Assembly (NCBI GenBank): GCA_964452085.1
Contig: CAYVKL010000019.1
Location: 1 to 32,543 of the forward strand
Reading direction: 5' to 3'
Length of the DNA: 32,543 nt
Origin: Methanobacterium sp964452085
Lineage (GTDB): Archaea; Methanobacteriota; Methanobacteria; Methanobacteriales; Methanobacteriaceae
Position numbers and translations under genes: made by a program. Below are positions 24,265 to 32,248 of this stretch, in pieces. Each line of letters begins with the position of its first letter. Positions within the stretch are counted from its first letter, which is position 1. Under the pieces are notes generated by a model that ran no database searches, was not told the DNA's origin, and worked only from the letters and a program-made list of their open reading frames with translations.

Positions 24265-24864
24265 TTAGAGGTCATTCAACATCTTTTGCATTATTTCCAT
24301 TTTTTCATAAGCCTTTAAATGATACTTTTCAGCTAATGCAAAGTCAGAACTTTCATCTAATTTTAATAAATATGAAAAAATGTTTTTAACATCTTTTACA
24401 TCGATTTTAATCTTTTTTAGCTTATTTTTAGACTCCTGCTCATTTTTGTTAAATATGGTTTTCTCAAGGGAACTTATTATCGCATATCCCTCTGCTGCGG
24501 AAGGTATTAACTTAATAGCATGCCACATTTTGTATTGTGTAGCTTTCTGGAGTTCTTCATTATGAGTTTCATGTTTAATCTGGTTTTTAAGACCTTCTAT
24601 CAAATACAATCCCTGATTAATTTTATCCAGCACAAGTTGACATTCATCAGAGGGCATATCAGAGTTTTCAACCCTAATTTTTGCTAATTCTAACCGGGCA
24701 ATTGTTTTATCAGCACTAGCCAAATAATATTTCTTGTTTTTTTCAAATATGGTGGATTCATTATCATTAGAATCCAGATATTGGGTGATTAGAGCTGTTT
24801 CGATTCCAGGCAGGGTTCGGTATGACATACCTCCTGCATTTTTCTCCATTTCATGGCCAGTCAT
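24265..24864 (-). CDS. Helical protein of unknown function
   Basis: Not recognised. The 199-residue frame is almost entirely helical, with hydrophobic positions spaced as in helical bundles (KTIARLELAKIRVENS, LVLDKINQGLYLIEGL, MWHAIKLIPSAAEGYAIISS). There is no signal or membrane helix. The start is uncertain: ATG 24864 has no clear ribosome site, and the first dozen residues may be untranslated. It lies between two other short genes on the same strand and may be co-transcribed with them. Confidence 0.6.
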   Translation of the reverse strand: MTGHEMEKNAGGMSYRTLPGIETALITQYLDSNDNESTIFEKNKKYYLASADKTIARLELAKIRVENSDMPSDECQLVLDKINQGLYLIEGLKNQIKHETHNEELQKATQYKMWHAIKLIPSAAEGYAIISSLEKTIFNKNEQESKNKLKKIKIDVKDVKNIFSYLLKLDESSDFALAEKYHLKAYEKMEIMQKMLNDL

Positions 24865-24918
24865 AAAACGAAACTATTGGTTTTTTATTAAATTAAAAAA
24901 AATAGAGTGGGAAATTTT

Positions 24919-25065
24919 TCAGCCAAATCTTTTCTTAAGTTGGAGAATTATGGCTTGCATTTCCTCTTTACTCATATTGCACAAATCTTCTTCCAGTTCT
25001 TCCCACAGCATACCTTTGAAGTTTTCCACAATATATTCTACTTCATCAGTTTCTTTCTTTTCCAT
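24919..25065 (-). CDS. 48-residue acidic protein, unknown function
   Basis: A short frame with an excellent ribosome site (AAGGGGGGAT seven to eight bases before the ATG) encodes MEKKETDEVEYIVENFKGML, then a Glu-rich helix and the end QLKKRFG. It is amphipathic and soluble. It heads the cluster of three small minus-strand genes. Nothing in it allows a function to be named, but the ribosome site and codon pattern support a real gene. Confidence 0.6.
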   Translation of the reverse strand: MEKKETDEVEYIVENFKGMLWEELEEDLCNMSKEEMQAIILQLKKRFG

Positions 25066-25611
25066 AAAGAATCCCCCCTTAAATAACTAAATGTGCACAG
25101 ATAGGTCTCTATTTATTAATTTGAACACCAATACTAATAAATTTTTTGGGAAATCAGGGCAATCCATCAATCCTATTGTGACATAAACAAATTAATCAAC
25201 TGGAACAAATGGAGATGGGCTTCAACAAGGTCACAAACCACATGTTACGCAAATTCTTCAACATTCATCTAATTTATGCAGGAATGGCAGAGGAAATCAG
25301 GGAGCATATGATGGGACATTAATTAAGAAAGGGTTTGGGATTAAACTCCTAGCCGACCATGATAAACTTAGAAAAAGTAAACTGTGATGATTACTTAAAT
25401 GTGAAAAGTTCACCAATTAAGAAGTATTCCCCGGATGAAATAGGGATTTACAATAACTGGTGAGAGATTAAAAAGGAGCTGAACAATTAAAGGTGAAGTT
25501 TAGAGGATTATGTTTGTTTTATTCTGGTTTTGTTTCAATTATTTCTTATAATACATTATTGTGAACTATTTTTTGCCTAAATTTTCCTAAGCAGAATAAT
25601 ATTGCTATAAA
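25066..25611. other. Intergenic region with recombinase relic C
   Basis: This gap of about 545 bases is dominated by the best-preserved recombinase relic (25153-25380) and its possible tail to about 25490. The rest is AT-rich; nothing else is supported. Confidence 0.5.
25153..25380 (+). pseudogene. Tyrosine recombinase C-terminal relic, copy C (best preserved)
   Basis: One frame reads FNKVTNHMLRKFFNIHLIYA, followed directly by GMAEEIREHMMGH and a stop. This contains box II of tyrosine recombinases (H-x-L-R) and the later conserved G-H. Frameshifted remains of the following part, ADHDKLRKSKL, are compatible with the sequence around the catalytic tyrosine, but no intact tyrosine is seen. A further frame to about 25490 (CDDYLNVKSSPIKKY...) may be the C-terminal tail. 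The upstream part of the gene is absent. Confidence 0.75.
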
Positions 25612-25860
25612 CTAATTTTTTTCATCTTCATCTGGTCCGTAGGTTAAAGCAGCAATTGTTAAAAGAATAATTGCAGCAACTACGATAACGATTGCGATAT
25701 TGATAATATTTAATAAATCAATGCTACGGAGATATAGTATAGTCGAGACTATGGATACCAACCATACCAGGGTAACAACCCATCCTTCCCAAGATTTTGG
25801 AGCTGGTCCCCAACCAATTTTTTTTGGGCCAAACCAGCGTTTATTAGTTATTTTTTTCAT
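25612..25860 (-). CDS. Small membrane protein, two helices
   Basis: The 82-residue protein has an N-terminal motif RWFGPKKIGWGPAPKSWEGW, which I have seen in small bacterial and archaeal membrane proteins of unknown role, followed by two hydrophobic helices (VVTLVWLVSIVSTILYL and IAIVIVVAAIILLTIAAL) and an acidic end. The Trp/Gly/Pro-rich start likely lies at the membrane surface. It stands between relic C and the divergent MBL hydrolase gene. Confidence 0.7.
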   Translation of the reverse strand: MKKITNKRWFGPKKIGWGPAPKSWEGWVVTLVWLVSIVSTILYLRSIDLLNIINIAIVIVVAAIILLTIAALTYGPDEDEKN

Positions 25861-26016
25861 ACTATCAGTTCAATTATTGAGTATCATAACATTTATAATT
25901 GAATGTAACAAACATGTGAAATCAGGAGTAAAAAAAATTGTTACTGCCAGTATTGGATCGTGTCAATTTATGGAGAACTGTGAGTAAACTAAAATTGAAA
26001 GTAGGAGGAAGAAAAA

Positions 26017-27162
26017 ATGACGAATATTGAATTAAATTCCCTACCTCTACCGGCATATGCTGGAGGCAATCTCGCCATCACTTTGAGTCCGGTGGTTGGA
26101 ACTCCTGGTAAGAAGCATGCTGAGATGTTTATTCCAGGTGAAGAAGAGCTTGAAGATGGTGAGATGCGTGTGACAGTGCTTGGTAGTGGTAATCCATGGC
26201 CCACACGGGCCCAAGCTTCTGCTAGTATTCTTGTTGAGGTAGGAAACCCCGAAAGTGACATGTTCCTTTTTGACCTGGGAACCGGTGCTATAGCGAACTT
26301 TGCCAGCCTTAAACTCCCTGTAAATGCTCTCAATAAGTTATTCATTACCCATCTGCATGCCGACCACATTGGAGACTTGCTCACACTTAGTGGCAGCTTA
26401 TCCAAGGTTGGGCGAGCTGACGGGCCCATTTATGTATGGGGGCCAAGTGGTTCCGAGCCACGTCTGGGTACTAAACATTTCTGTAATGCTATTGAAGAAG
26501 CATTGGCTTGGAACAATGCTGCGGACAAGGGAGCTATTAATCCAGACAGCCAGAAGATCGTGGCATCTGAGTTTGATTTCAGCCAGACACAAGTTGTTTA
26601 TGAAGCAAACGGTGTTAAAATAACATCATTCCCTGTTGTTCACTGTATCAGTGGTGCAGTAGGGTATCGTCTAGATTTTGCTGATCTTTCATTCTGTTTC
26701 TCAGGCGATGCACGTCCTTCATGGCCTCTGGTGAATGCCTGTTCTGATGGTGTTGATTTGTTGATCCATGAATGCTTCCCACCTGCCGAGGCTCTTGCCG
26801 CATTTTCCGGCCTATCCATCGAAAGGGCAGCCATGGCTCTTAATGCAGCTCATACATCGCCAAAAGCTGCAGGTAAGGTATTTAATTTGGTAAAACCGCG
26901 GGTAGCCGGCCTATGGCATACCTTGCTCTCGCCAGAGATCATAAATATGATCTTTAAGGAACTTGGCAGTGTATATAATGGCCCTTTTGTTCAGACTCAA
27001 GACATGACGGTGTTCAACATTACTAAAGAATCTATCATCACTCGTCAGGCAAAACAAGTAGACCAATGGCCACCAATCCCGGGAAAACAACGTGTTCCTT
27101 ACACTCCAGTAGTGGAAGAACCTCCAGAATGGTGGGCAGATGCCATTATTCCCCTTGATTAG
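26017..27162 (+). CDS. MBL-fold metallo-hydrolase (GntH-like / RNase Z-like)
   Basis: The 381-residue protein has the metallo-beta-lactamase fold: VTVLGSGNPWPTRAQASASI near residue 53, the zinc motif THLHADHIGD (His 112, His 114, Asp 116, His 117), SGDARPSWPLV and a later histidine (LNAAHTSPKAAG). It resembles hydrolases that databases name after guanitoxin biosynthesis GntH; that name need not reflect function here. The DNA is clearly richer in G+C than its neighbours (34 of 60 in 26161-26220), which suggests transfer. AGGAGG precedes the ATG. It lies between relics C and D. Confidence 0.85.
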   Translation: MTNIELNSLPLPAYAGGNLAITLSPVVGTPGKKHAEMFIPGEEELEDGEMRVTVLGSGNPWPTRAQASASILVEVGNPESDMFLFDLGTGAIANFASLKLPVNALNKLFITHLHADHIGDLLTLSGSLSKVGRADGPIYVWGPSGSEPRLGTKHFCNAIEEALAWNNAADKGAINPDSQKIVASEFDFSQTQVVYEANGVKITSFPVVHCISGAVGYRLDFADLSFCFSGDARPSWPLVNACSDGVDLLIHECFPPAEALAAFSGLSIERAAMALNAAHTSPKAAGKVFNLVKPRVAGLWHTLLSPEIINMIFKELGSVYNGPFVQTQDMTVFNITKESIITRQAKQVDQWPPIPGKQRVPYTPVVEEPPEWWADAIIPLD

Positions 27163-27252
27163 TTTCATCCTCGTTGAAAAGTGGAAATGTTGTGATTTGC
27201 AGGTATTATGGGTATGTATGACTTTCAAAATGTATCCCGTTACTTCTAAGGT

Positions 27253-27506
27253 ATCCTTCGTCTAGCATGGTCAACCCACTAAGGCAACCCCGTACTCATA
27301 CCGTGACATAACAAATCCCCAACTGGGAGCCCAATGAAGACGTCTTCAATTAAATCAACCAGCCATATATTACGCAAATTCTTCAACACCCAGCTAATTA
27401 ATGCAAGAAGTCATGAGGAAATTAAGGAGCGGGTTTGGGTCATAAGCTTAAATTTAGGCTCAGGATGTAACTTGCTAGCCTAGCAAGATTATTTTTAGAA
27501 AAAGTT
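27253..27506 (+). pseudogene. Tyrosine recombinase C-terminal relic, copy D
   Basis: The frame reads STSHILRKFFNTQLINARSH, then EEIKE and a frameshift before a remnant of the G-H-K-L-K sequence (GGTCATAAGCTTAAA). Box II is intact (HILR). Upstream, NWEPNEDVFN is visible in another frame, so one frameshift lies between. The 3' end aligns with copy C up to TTAGAAAAAGT. It is longer than most copies, about 250 bases. Confidence 0.75.
27471..27487. repeat. Perfect palindrome in relic D
   Basis: CTTGCTAGCCTAGCAAG is an inverted repeat with 8-base arms around a single C, followed by ATTATTTTTAG. On the plus strand it could act as a terminator; it could also be a recombination core. Copy C has the related but non-palindromic CTCCTAGCCGACCATG at the same place. 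Confidence 0.45.
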
Positions 27507-27548
27507 ACCTACTTCTTTTTAAAAAATAAAGTGAAATAAATTACTTTC

Positions 27549-28088
27549 CTACCATGGCCACCATTTCACAAATATTGCTGCAACAAAACAGCACCCTGCA
27601 ACGACAGCACAGCACCCTGCAGCAATTCCGGAAACAATGGCTACTCCTTTGCTTGCTGTAACGTCAGGAAACAAAGTAGCTATAGAAGCAACCGCAGCAC
27701 ATGCAGCAGCAGCCGCACAACATACAGATCCCACTGCATTTAAAGTAAATACAACATTATCAATAATATCTTTTTTATCTATTGAAACTGAAGAATATGT
27801 GGAGTTTACAACAGTTTCTGGGGTTGTATTATTAGTCATATTATTCAAAGGACTTGTCTGATTTAAATCAATTGTTTGATTGATAAGTGTATTATTATTG
27901 GTTGTGATATTCACTGTGTCATTAAGGGTACTGTTAATGTTTGTATTATTTAATTTTAATTCTACCTCAGTTGATTGGGGATAAGTGTTAGTTGAACTGT
28001 TTAATGAATTTATTTGGATTGCGGTTGCTGGTTGAATACTTAAAATACACAAGACTAATAAAATCACCCCTATTTTTTTATTTATCAT
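27549..28088 (-). CDS. Secreted, sequon-rich protein with Cys/Ala-rich hydrophobic C-terminus
   Basis: Not recognised as a known family. Residues 1-23 are a signal peptide (VILLVLCILSIQPATA). Residues 30-97 are Asn/Thr-rich, with at least eleven N-x-S/T sequons (NSS, NNT, NST, NDT, NIT, NQT, NMT, NTT), so a heavily N-glycosylated linker is likely. Residues 111-179 are hydrophobic and small-residue rich with seven cysteines (CC at 123, C130, CC at 159, CC at 166) and end in KWWPW. The last part could be two short membrane helices or a processed Cys-rich peptide, distantly reminiscent of archaeal peptide antibiotics made as C-terminal parts of longer precursors. AGGAG precedes the ATG. It is alone between relics D and E. 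Confidence 0.65.
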   Translation of the reverse strand: MINKKIGVILLVLCILSIQPATAIQINSLNSSTNTYPQSTEVELKLNNTNINSTLNDTVNITTNNNTLINQTIDLNQTSPLNNMTNNTTPETVVNSTYSSVSIDKKDIIDNVVFTLNAVGSVCCAAAAACAAVASIATLFPDVTASKGVAIVSGIAAGCCAVVAGCCFVAAIFVKWWPW

Positions 28089-28518
28089 TTATACACGCTC
28101 CTGTAAATTATTCATTTTGCATTTAACGTGTTAAAGTTTAAGTATATAAATATTTCTATTCTGGGAGAATGGATTTATAAAAACTTGTGTCTGAGATGTA
28201 AATGAGTTAAAAGAGTCCTTCGGATACCACATGACCACAAGGGCAATCCAGCACTTTTACTTTTACATAAAAAATTCTTAACTGGGAACCAAATGAAGAT
28301 GGCTTCAATAAATCAACCAGCCATATGATGTGTATTCTTCAACACATAGGTATTAATGCAGGACGCCATGAGGAAATTAGGGAGCTTGTGTGGGTCATAA
28401 GCTTAAATATAGGGTTCATGATGTATTCTTCCTAACAGGCCCCTTATTTCAAAACAACTTGATTTATTAAATATTAAGTTGAATATAATAATAGATTAGA
28501 TGGCGGGGGAGATGTTTT
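28089..28518. other. Intergenic region with recombinase relic E
   Basis: The 430-base gap holds relic E (28213-28423) and the ribosome site of the next gene. The remainder is AT-rich without supported features. Confidence 0.5.
28213..28423 (+). pseudogene. Tyrosine recombinase C-terminal relic, copy E
   Basis: The frame reads NWEPNEDGFNKSTSHM, then has lost the LRKFF codons' frame, and resumes as INAGRHEEIRE. Nucleotides align with copy D from TCCTTCG through AACTGGGA to CATAAGCTTAAAT. The box II arginine is destroyed. Dead fragment. Confidence 0.65.
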
Positions 28519-29757
28519 TTGGATGTTAAAGGAAAAATATCAAAAAGGAGTTTAGTAAACCTTACTATAGTCTCCGGTATGTTTTTATGGTCTTTCAGTG
28601 CGGGGATGGTTAACCTATCCCTGCCAACCATTGCTCAATACTTTGATATTGGTTCAGCCACAGTATCTTGGGTGATAGTCTGCCATTTTATTACTTTAGT
28701 TGGATTACTCTTATTCTTTGGACGTTTAGCATATTATGTGGGTCATAAAACCATTTTCATGTGGGGTGTATTCATATTCATTATTGCTTCCTTTTTTTGC
28801 GGCATATCCTCTAAATTTGAATATATTCTTATATTCAGAGCAATTCAGGGCATTGGTTCGGCTATGCTTCTTTCAGTTACCCCTGCTATCCTATCAAAGA
28901 TATCTTCCTCAAAAAGTAGAGGTAAGTTTTTTGGTTACATAGCCCTGGCCACTACTCTAGGTTTATCAATAGGGTACTTGGTAGGTGGAACAATCTTAGA
29001 ATACGCTAGCTGGAACTGGATATTCATCGTAAATGTTCCTATGGGAATAATAGTTTTATTGATGGCCCAAAAATTCATGCCAAAGGAAACAATTGTTTCC
29101 CCTAAGAATAAATTAGATAAAATAGGCGCTATTATTTTATTTCTATTCTTTTTATCTCTGATATTAGCTATTGAACCAATGAGAACTGTAGAATTTCCTC
29201 TTTTGACCATTTCGATTGGTTTAGCAATAAGTATTATCTTGGGATTAATTTTTATTTTCTGGGAGCTGCGTCACCCATATCCATTGATAGATCTTAGACT
29301 ATTTTCAAACCCTTACCTTACGCTCACGGTTTTGATTGCTTTTTTAACCACATTAGTCTTAACTGGGACCATATTTCTGGTTCCTTTCTATCTGGATCTT
29401 GTTATGTCTTACAGCACGGAGTTGGCAGGTCAGATTATTTTCATGGCAACTCTGATAATACTGGTGGTGGGACCTTTATCAGGACGGCTCTCTGACAAAT
29501 TCGGTGCTAAAAAAATCAATATTTTGGGTGTAGTTATACTGCTAATTGCTCTTGTATTTTTCACATTTTTCGATCAAACAGTAGGTTTAACCTTTATTTT
29601 AATTGTACTTGCTCTTAGAGCTTTATCTGATGGAGTTTCTAATCCTGCTAACAGTAAACTGGTGATAAGTTATAGTCCTTCTGGGATGGAGTATACGGTA
29701 TCCAGTTTATTAAATGCAGCCCGCTATCTGGGGGTGGTAACGGGAGTTTTTAGGTAG
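28519..29757 (+). pseudogene. C-terminally truncated MFS exporter, DHA2 family
   Basis: A DHA2-type exporter: motif A-like GRLAYYVGHKTIFM, the helix 5 region GYLVGGTILEYASWNWIF, and LSGRLSDKFGAKKINILG in the second half. DHA2 proteins usually have 14 helices and some 470 or more residues; this frame stops at 412, just after AARYLGVVTGVFR, so the last two or three helices are missing. Recombinase relic F begins about 50 bases later, suggesting that the 3' end was lost when DNA was inserted or exchanged there. The 5' end is intact: TTG start with GGGGGAGAT (28505-28513) five bases upstream. The product is probably non-functional. Confidence 0.75.
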
Positions 29758-30054
29758 TACGGCCCCTGATGAGAATTGATTAATAATTGCATCCTCCGCT
29801 TGGCAAGGTATGTAACCAAATTCTTCAATACCCAGCTAAATAATGCAGAAATGGCAGAGGAAATTAGGATAACTAAAAGTTAATCTATACATAACAATTT
29901 CTTAATTCTCCAATAAATTCATGGTGGTACCATGGAGTTTATTCTTTTTTGATTATTTTACTTGGGAAAGACCAAAAAACACGCCGTAAGACCCAAAATA
30001 TTTATATAATCATAAGTGACAAATAATAAAAAACTATAATTTCATGATATTATA
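29758..30054. other. Intergenic region with recombinase relic F
   Basis: The 297-base gap holds the shortest relic (29805-29873) and, near its right end, a TATA-like AATATTTATATAATC (about 29999-30013) for the next gene. Nothing else is supported. Confidence 0.45.
29805..29873 (+). pseudogene. Tyrosine recombinase C-terminal relic, copy F
   Basis: The frame reads RYVTKFFNTQLNNAEMAEEI then R. It matches copy C/D through KFFNTQL and MAEEIR, but the H-x-L-R box has decayed to Y-V-T. Only about 70 bases remain. It lies right after the truncated exporter. Confidence 0.65.
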
Positions 30055-31002
30055 ATGGTCATTCATATGGTTTCTAGTGATGAAATAAGATCGAAGCTTG
30101 TAGTAAAACGAGAAGGATTAGATTCAGAGGATTTACAAAAAATACAAGAATCCTGTGAACCTGGAGGGTATCTTGTTTGTGAACAGTGTAGTAGCTATTA
30201 TGAACTTCAACCAAGTGAATCTCCTGAGGATTTTCATCTCGTTTGTGAATGTGGGGGTCAACTTGGTTATAAAAAATCTATTGATGACGTATCTTATGAT
30301 GATAATCCTTTACTTTGCCCACAATGTGGAAACAAAGCTAAAAACCAGGAATGTGAAGTTTGCGGCTATTCATGGAATGTAGATAAAACTAAATCTATAG
30401 GAAAAACTAGATCTTTTGCAGCACATAAGGATCTTAGGGGATATTTGGATGTTTTAATAAGTTTTTGGAATAAAAATAGAAGAAATAAAATGGTATTATT
30501 CCTTATTGTATTTTTAATTTGCATTGGATTATTTGTTTGGGCAATTATGCCAACAGAGTATGATGTGGGTAGCTCCAAATTCAAGTTGCCTGATTCCTAC
30601 CAAGTCAAAGGCGGTTATACAGCAGATACAACTTCAAAAACTGAACTTTACTCCAGTGAATCATTAATTAGTTTGGAAATCACTCAATTCTCCGCACGCG
30701 CCTCTTTTGATGAATATATTTATGATTTATTCATAAACCCTGACACTATGGATCGGTGGAATGGTCATTCAGGTTACAGTGCTTACACTTCCCAGATCTA
30801 CAATAGAAAAACCGTTAATATTAACGGCACTAATGTTATTGTATTTGAAGACAGAATCCACGATTTTATTAACAATTATTTCTTCGAAAAGAATGGAAAA
30901 TTCTTTTACGTAAGAGTTTCATATCCAAATCCTGAAACCAGAACTGCTGAAACTGCAGTAATTGATAGGACACTACAAATGATTGTGAGTACAATTAACT
31001 AA
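30055..31002 (+). CDS. Zinc-ribbon protein with one membrane helix and extracytoplasmic domain
   Basis: The 315-residue protein has two zinc ribbons in its cytoplasmic N-terminus: Cys 42, Cys 45, Cys 64 and Cys 66 (VCEQC...VCECGG), and Cys 88, Cys 91, Cys 100 and Cys 103 (LCPQCGNK...CEVCGY). One membrane helix follows (about 147-164, LFLIVFLICIGLFVWAI), then a mainly beta outer domain starting GSSKFKLPDSYQVKGGYTAD. The outer domain resembles the small PsbP-like domains attached to methanogen zinc-ribbon proteins, but I am not sure. No ribosome site precedes the start; ATG 30067 is an alternative. Role unknown. Confidence 0.7.
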   Translation: MVIHMVSSDEIRSKLVVKREGLDSEDLQKIQESCEPGGYLVCEQCSSYYELQPSESPEDFHLVCECGGQLGYKKSIDDVSYDDNPLLCPQCGNKAKNQECEVCGYSWNVDKTKSIGKTRSFAAHKDLRGYLDVLISFWNKNRRNKMVLFLIVFLICIGLFVWAIMPTEYDVGSSKFKLPDSYQVKGGYTADTTSKTELYSSESLISLEITQFSARASFDEYIYDLFINPDTMDRWNGHSGYSAYTSQIYNRKTVNINGTNVIVFEDRIHDFINNYFFEKNGKFFYVRVSYPNPETRTAETAVIDRTLQMIVSTIN

Positions 31003-31168
31003 GGATCTCAAATATTATCAGATTCCAGACTTAAAAGTTTTCTAATTAGTATTCTTAGAATAACTAAACAATTACTATTTATTCATTCCCTAACAATTTA
31101 TTTTTTTATTCGAAATTAATACATAAAAATCTAGAAGTTTTTAAGATGATGATTTTTAGTAAGTTATT

Positions 31169-32248
31169 TCATGAAATTTCGGGTTCTGAAAAAGTTATTG
31201 TAAATGCAGTTCCTTCATTTCTATCCAATTCTATTTCTCCCTTAATTTGGTATGTTAAGTTGGTTACCAGTTGCAAACCTAATGAATCAGATTTTTTGTA
31301 ATCTAAATCTTTTGGGAAACCTTTACCATTATCCGCTACTTTTAATATATATTTGTCTCCTTTTTTATAAAATGAAACACAAATTTTCCCTTTTTTATCA
31401 TTTGGAAAGGCATATTTCATGGAGTTTGTGATTAATTCATTTAATATTAATCCCAGGGGAATTGCATTGTCAATGTCGATATCTACATCTTCAATTTTAA
31501 GTTCTAAACCCACCCTACTTGGATCTTTGACATAGTTTCGATATAATTCGTTGGTTAAGGTAGTTATGTACTCTTTAAATCCTATATTTTTCAGGTCTGT
31601 AGACTCATAAAGTCTTTGATGTATCAAAGCCATTGATTTGGCACGATTTTGACTTTCTTTAAATATTTCTCGTGATTCTTCGTCCTTTAAATATCTGGAC
31701 TGTAGATTAAGGAGACTGGAAATTATCATTAAATTGTTTTTTACCCTGTGATGGATCTCTTTTAAGAGCATCTCTTTTTCGTTCAATGATTGTTCTATTA
31801 GTTTTTCTGATTTTTTACGTTCAGTGTCATCATGAACAATATGTACACTTCCTAAAATCTGGTTATTTTCGTCAAAAATAGGGTTTACAGACACAATGAA
31901 ATCTCTATTTAAGCTTTCTTCATGAAATTCTTCAGTATGTGTTTTTTCATCTTCAAGGAGTTTGGTATTGGGACAGTAATCTGGTGGTTCATCTGTTCCA
32001 TGAATTAAACAATAGCATTTGGATCCAAGAATATCCTTTTCATCATGGTCTTTTAGGAATTCTGCCATGGCTTTGTTCATCTTTTTGATATTGAAATCTT
32101 TGTCTATAAGGGCAATTAAATCTGGAATAGCATCAAATGAAAGTTCCCAAGCTTTATCTGAACTTAAAAGAGTAGAATAAAGAGTGTCAGACTCAGATTT
32201 TGATTCTTTTTTTAAAGGCTTTGAATCTGGTATTTCATTACCATTCAT
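31169..32248 (-). CDS. PAS-domain sensor histidine kinase (HisKA_2 type)
   Basis: A cytoplasmic sensor kinase of 359 residues without membrane helices. Residues about 30-145 are a PAS domain with a Cys-containing insert (SKCYCLIHGTDEPPDYCP), which could bind a cofactor or sense redox. Residues 155-225 are a HisKA_2 dimerisation domain (KEIHHRVKNNLMIISSLLNL, phospho-acceptor His 166 or 167). Then comes a HATPase_c domain (LILNELITNSMKYAFP N-box, VADNGKGFP, GLQLVTNLT). I use ATG 32248, preceded by AGGTGA at five bases; an upstream ATG at 32269 lacks a site. Such kinases are abundant in Methanobacterium. No response regulator is adjacent in the window. Confidence 0.9.
   Translation of the reverse strand: MNGNEIPDSKPLKKESKSESDTLYSTLLSSDKAWELSFDAIPDLIALIDKDFNIKKMNKAMAEFLKDHDEKDILGSKCYCLIHGTDEPPDYCPNTKLLEDEKTHTEEFHEESLNRDFIVSVNPIFDENNQILGSVHIVHDDTERKKSEKLIEQSLNEKEMLLKEIHHRVKNNLMIISSLLNLQSRYLKDEESREIFKESQNRAKSMALIHQRLYESTDLKNIGFKEYITTLTNELYRNYVKDPSRVGLELKIEDVDIDIDNAIPLGLILNELITNSMKYAFPNDKKGKICVSFYKKGDKYILKVADNGKGFPKDLDYKKSDSLGLQLVTNLTYQIKGEIELDRNEGTAFTITFSEPEIS

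Larger units (their letters stand above)
27163..27548. other. Intergenic region with recombinase relic D
   Basis: Almost the whole 386-base gap is relic D (27253-27506), including a palindrome at 27471-27487. Nothing else is supported. Confidence 0.5.

Noticed and set aside
25989..26429. Minus-strand frames opposite the MBL hydrolase
   Set aside because: Shadows in GC-rich DNA; the plus frame has a complete zinc motif and a good ribosome site.
17538..29873. The repeated segments read as integron attC sites or as a CRISPR-like array
   Set aside because: The copies are protein-coding remnants of 70-250 bases with unequal spacing and different degrees of decay. They have no attC-type fold or short regular repeat-spacer structure.
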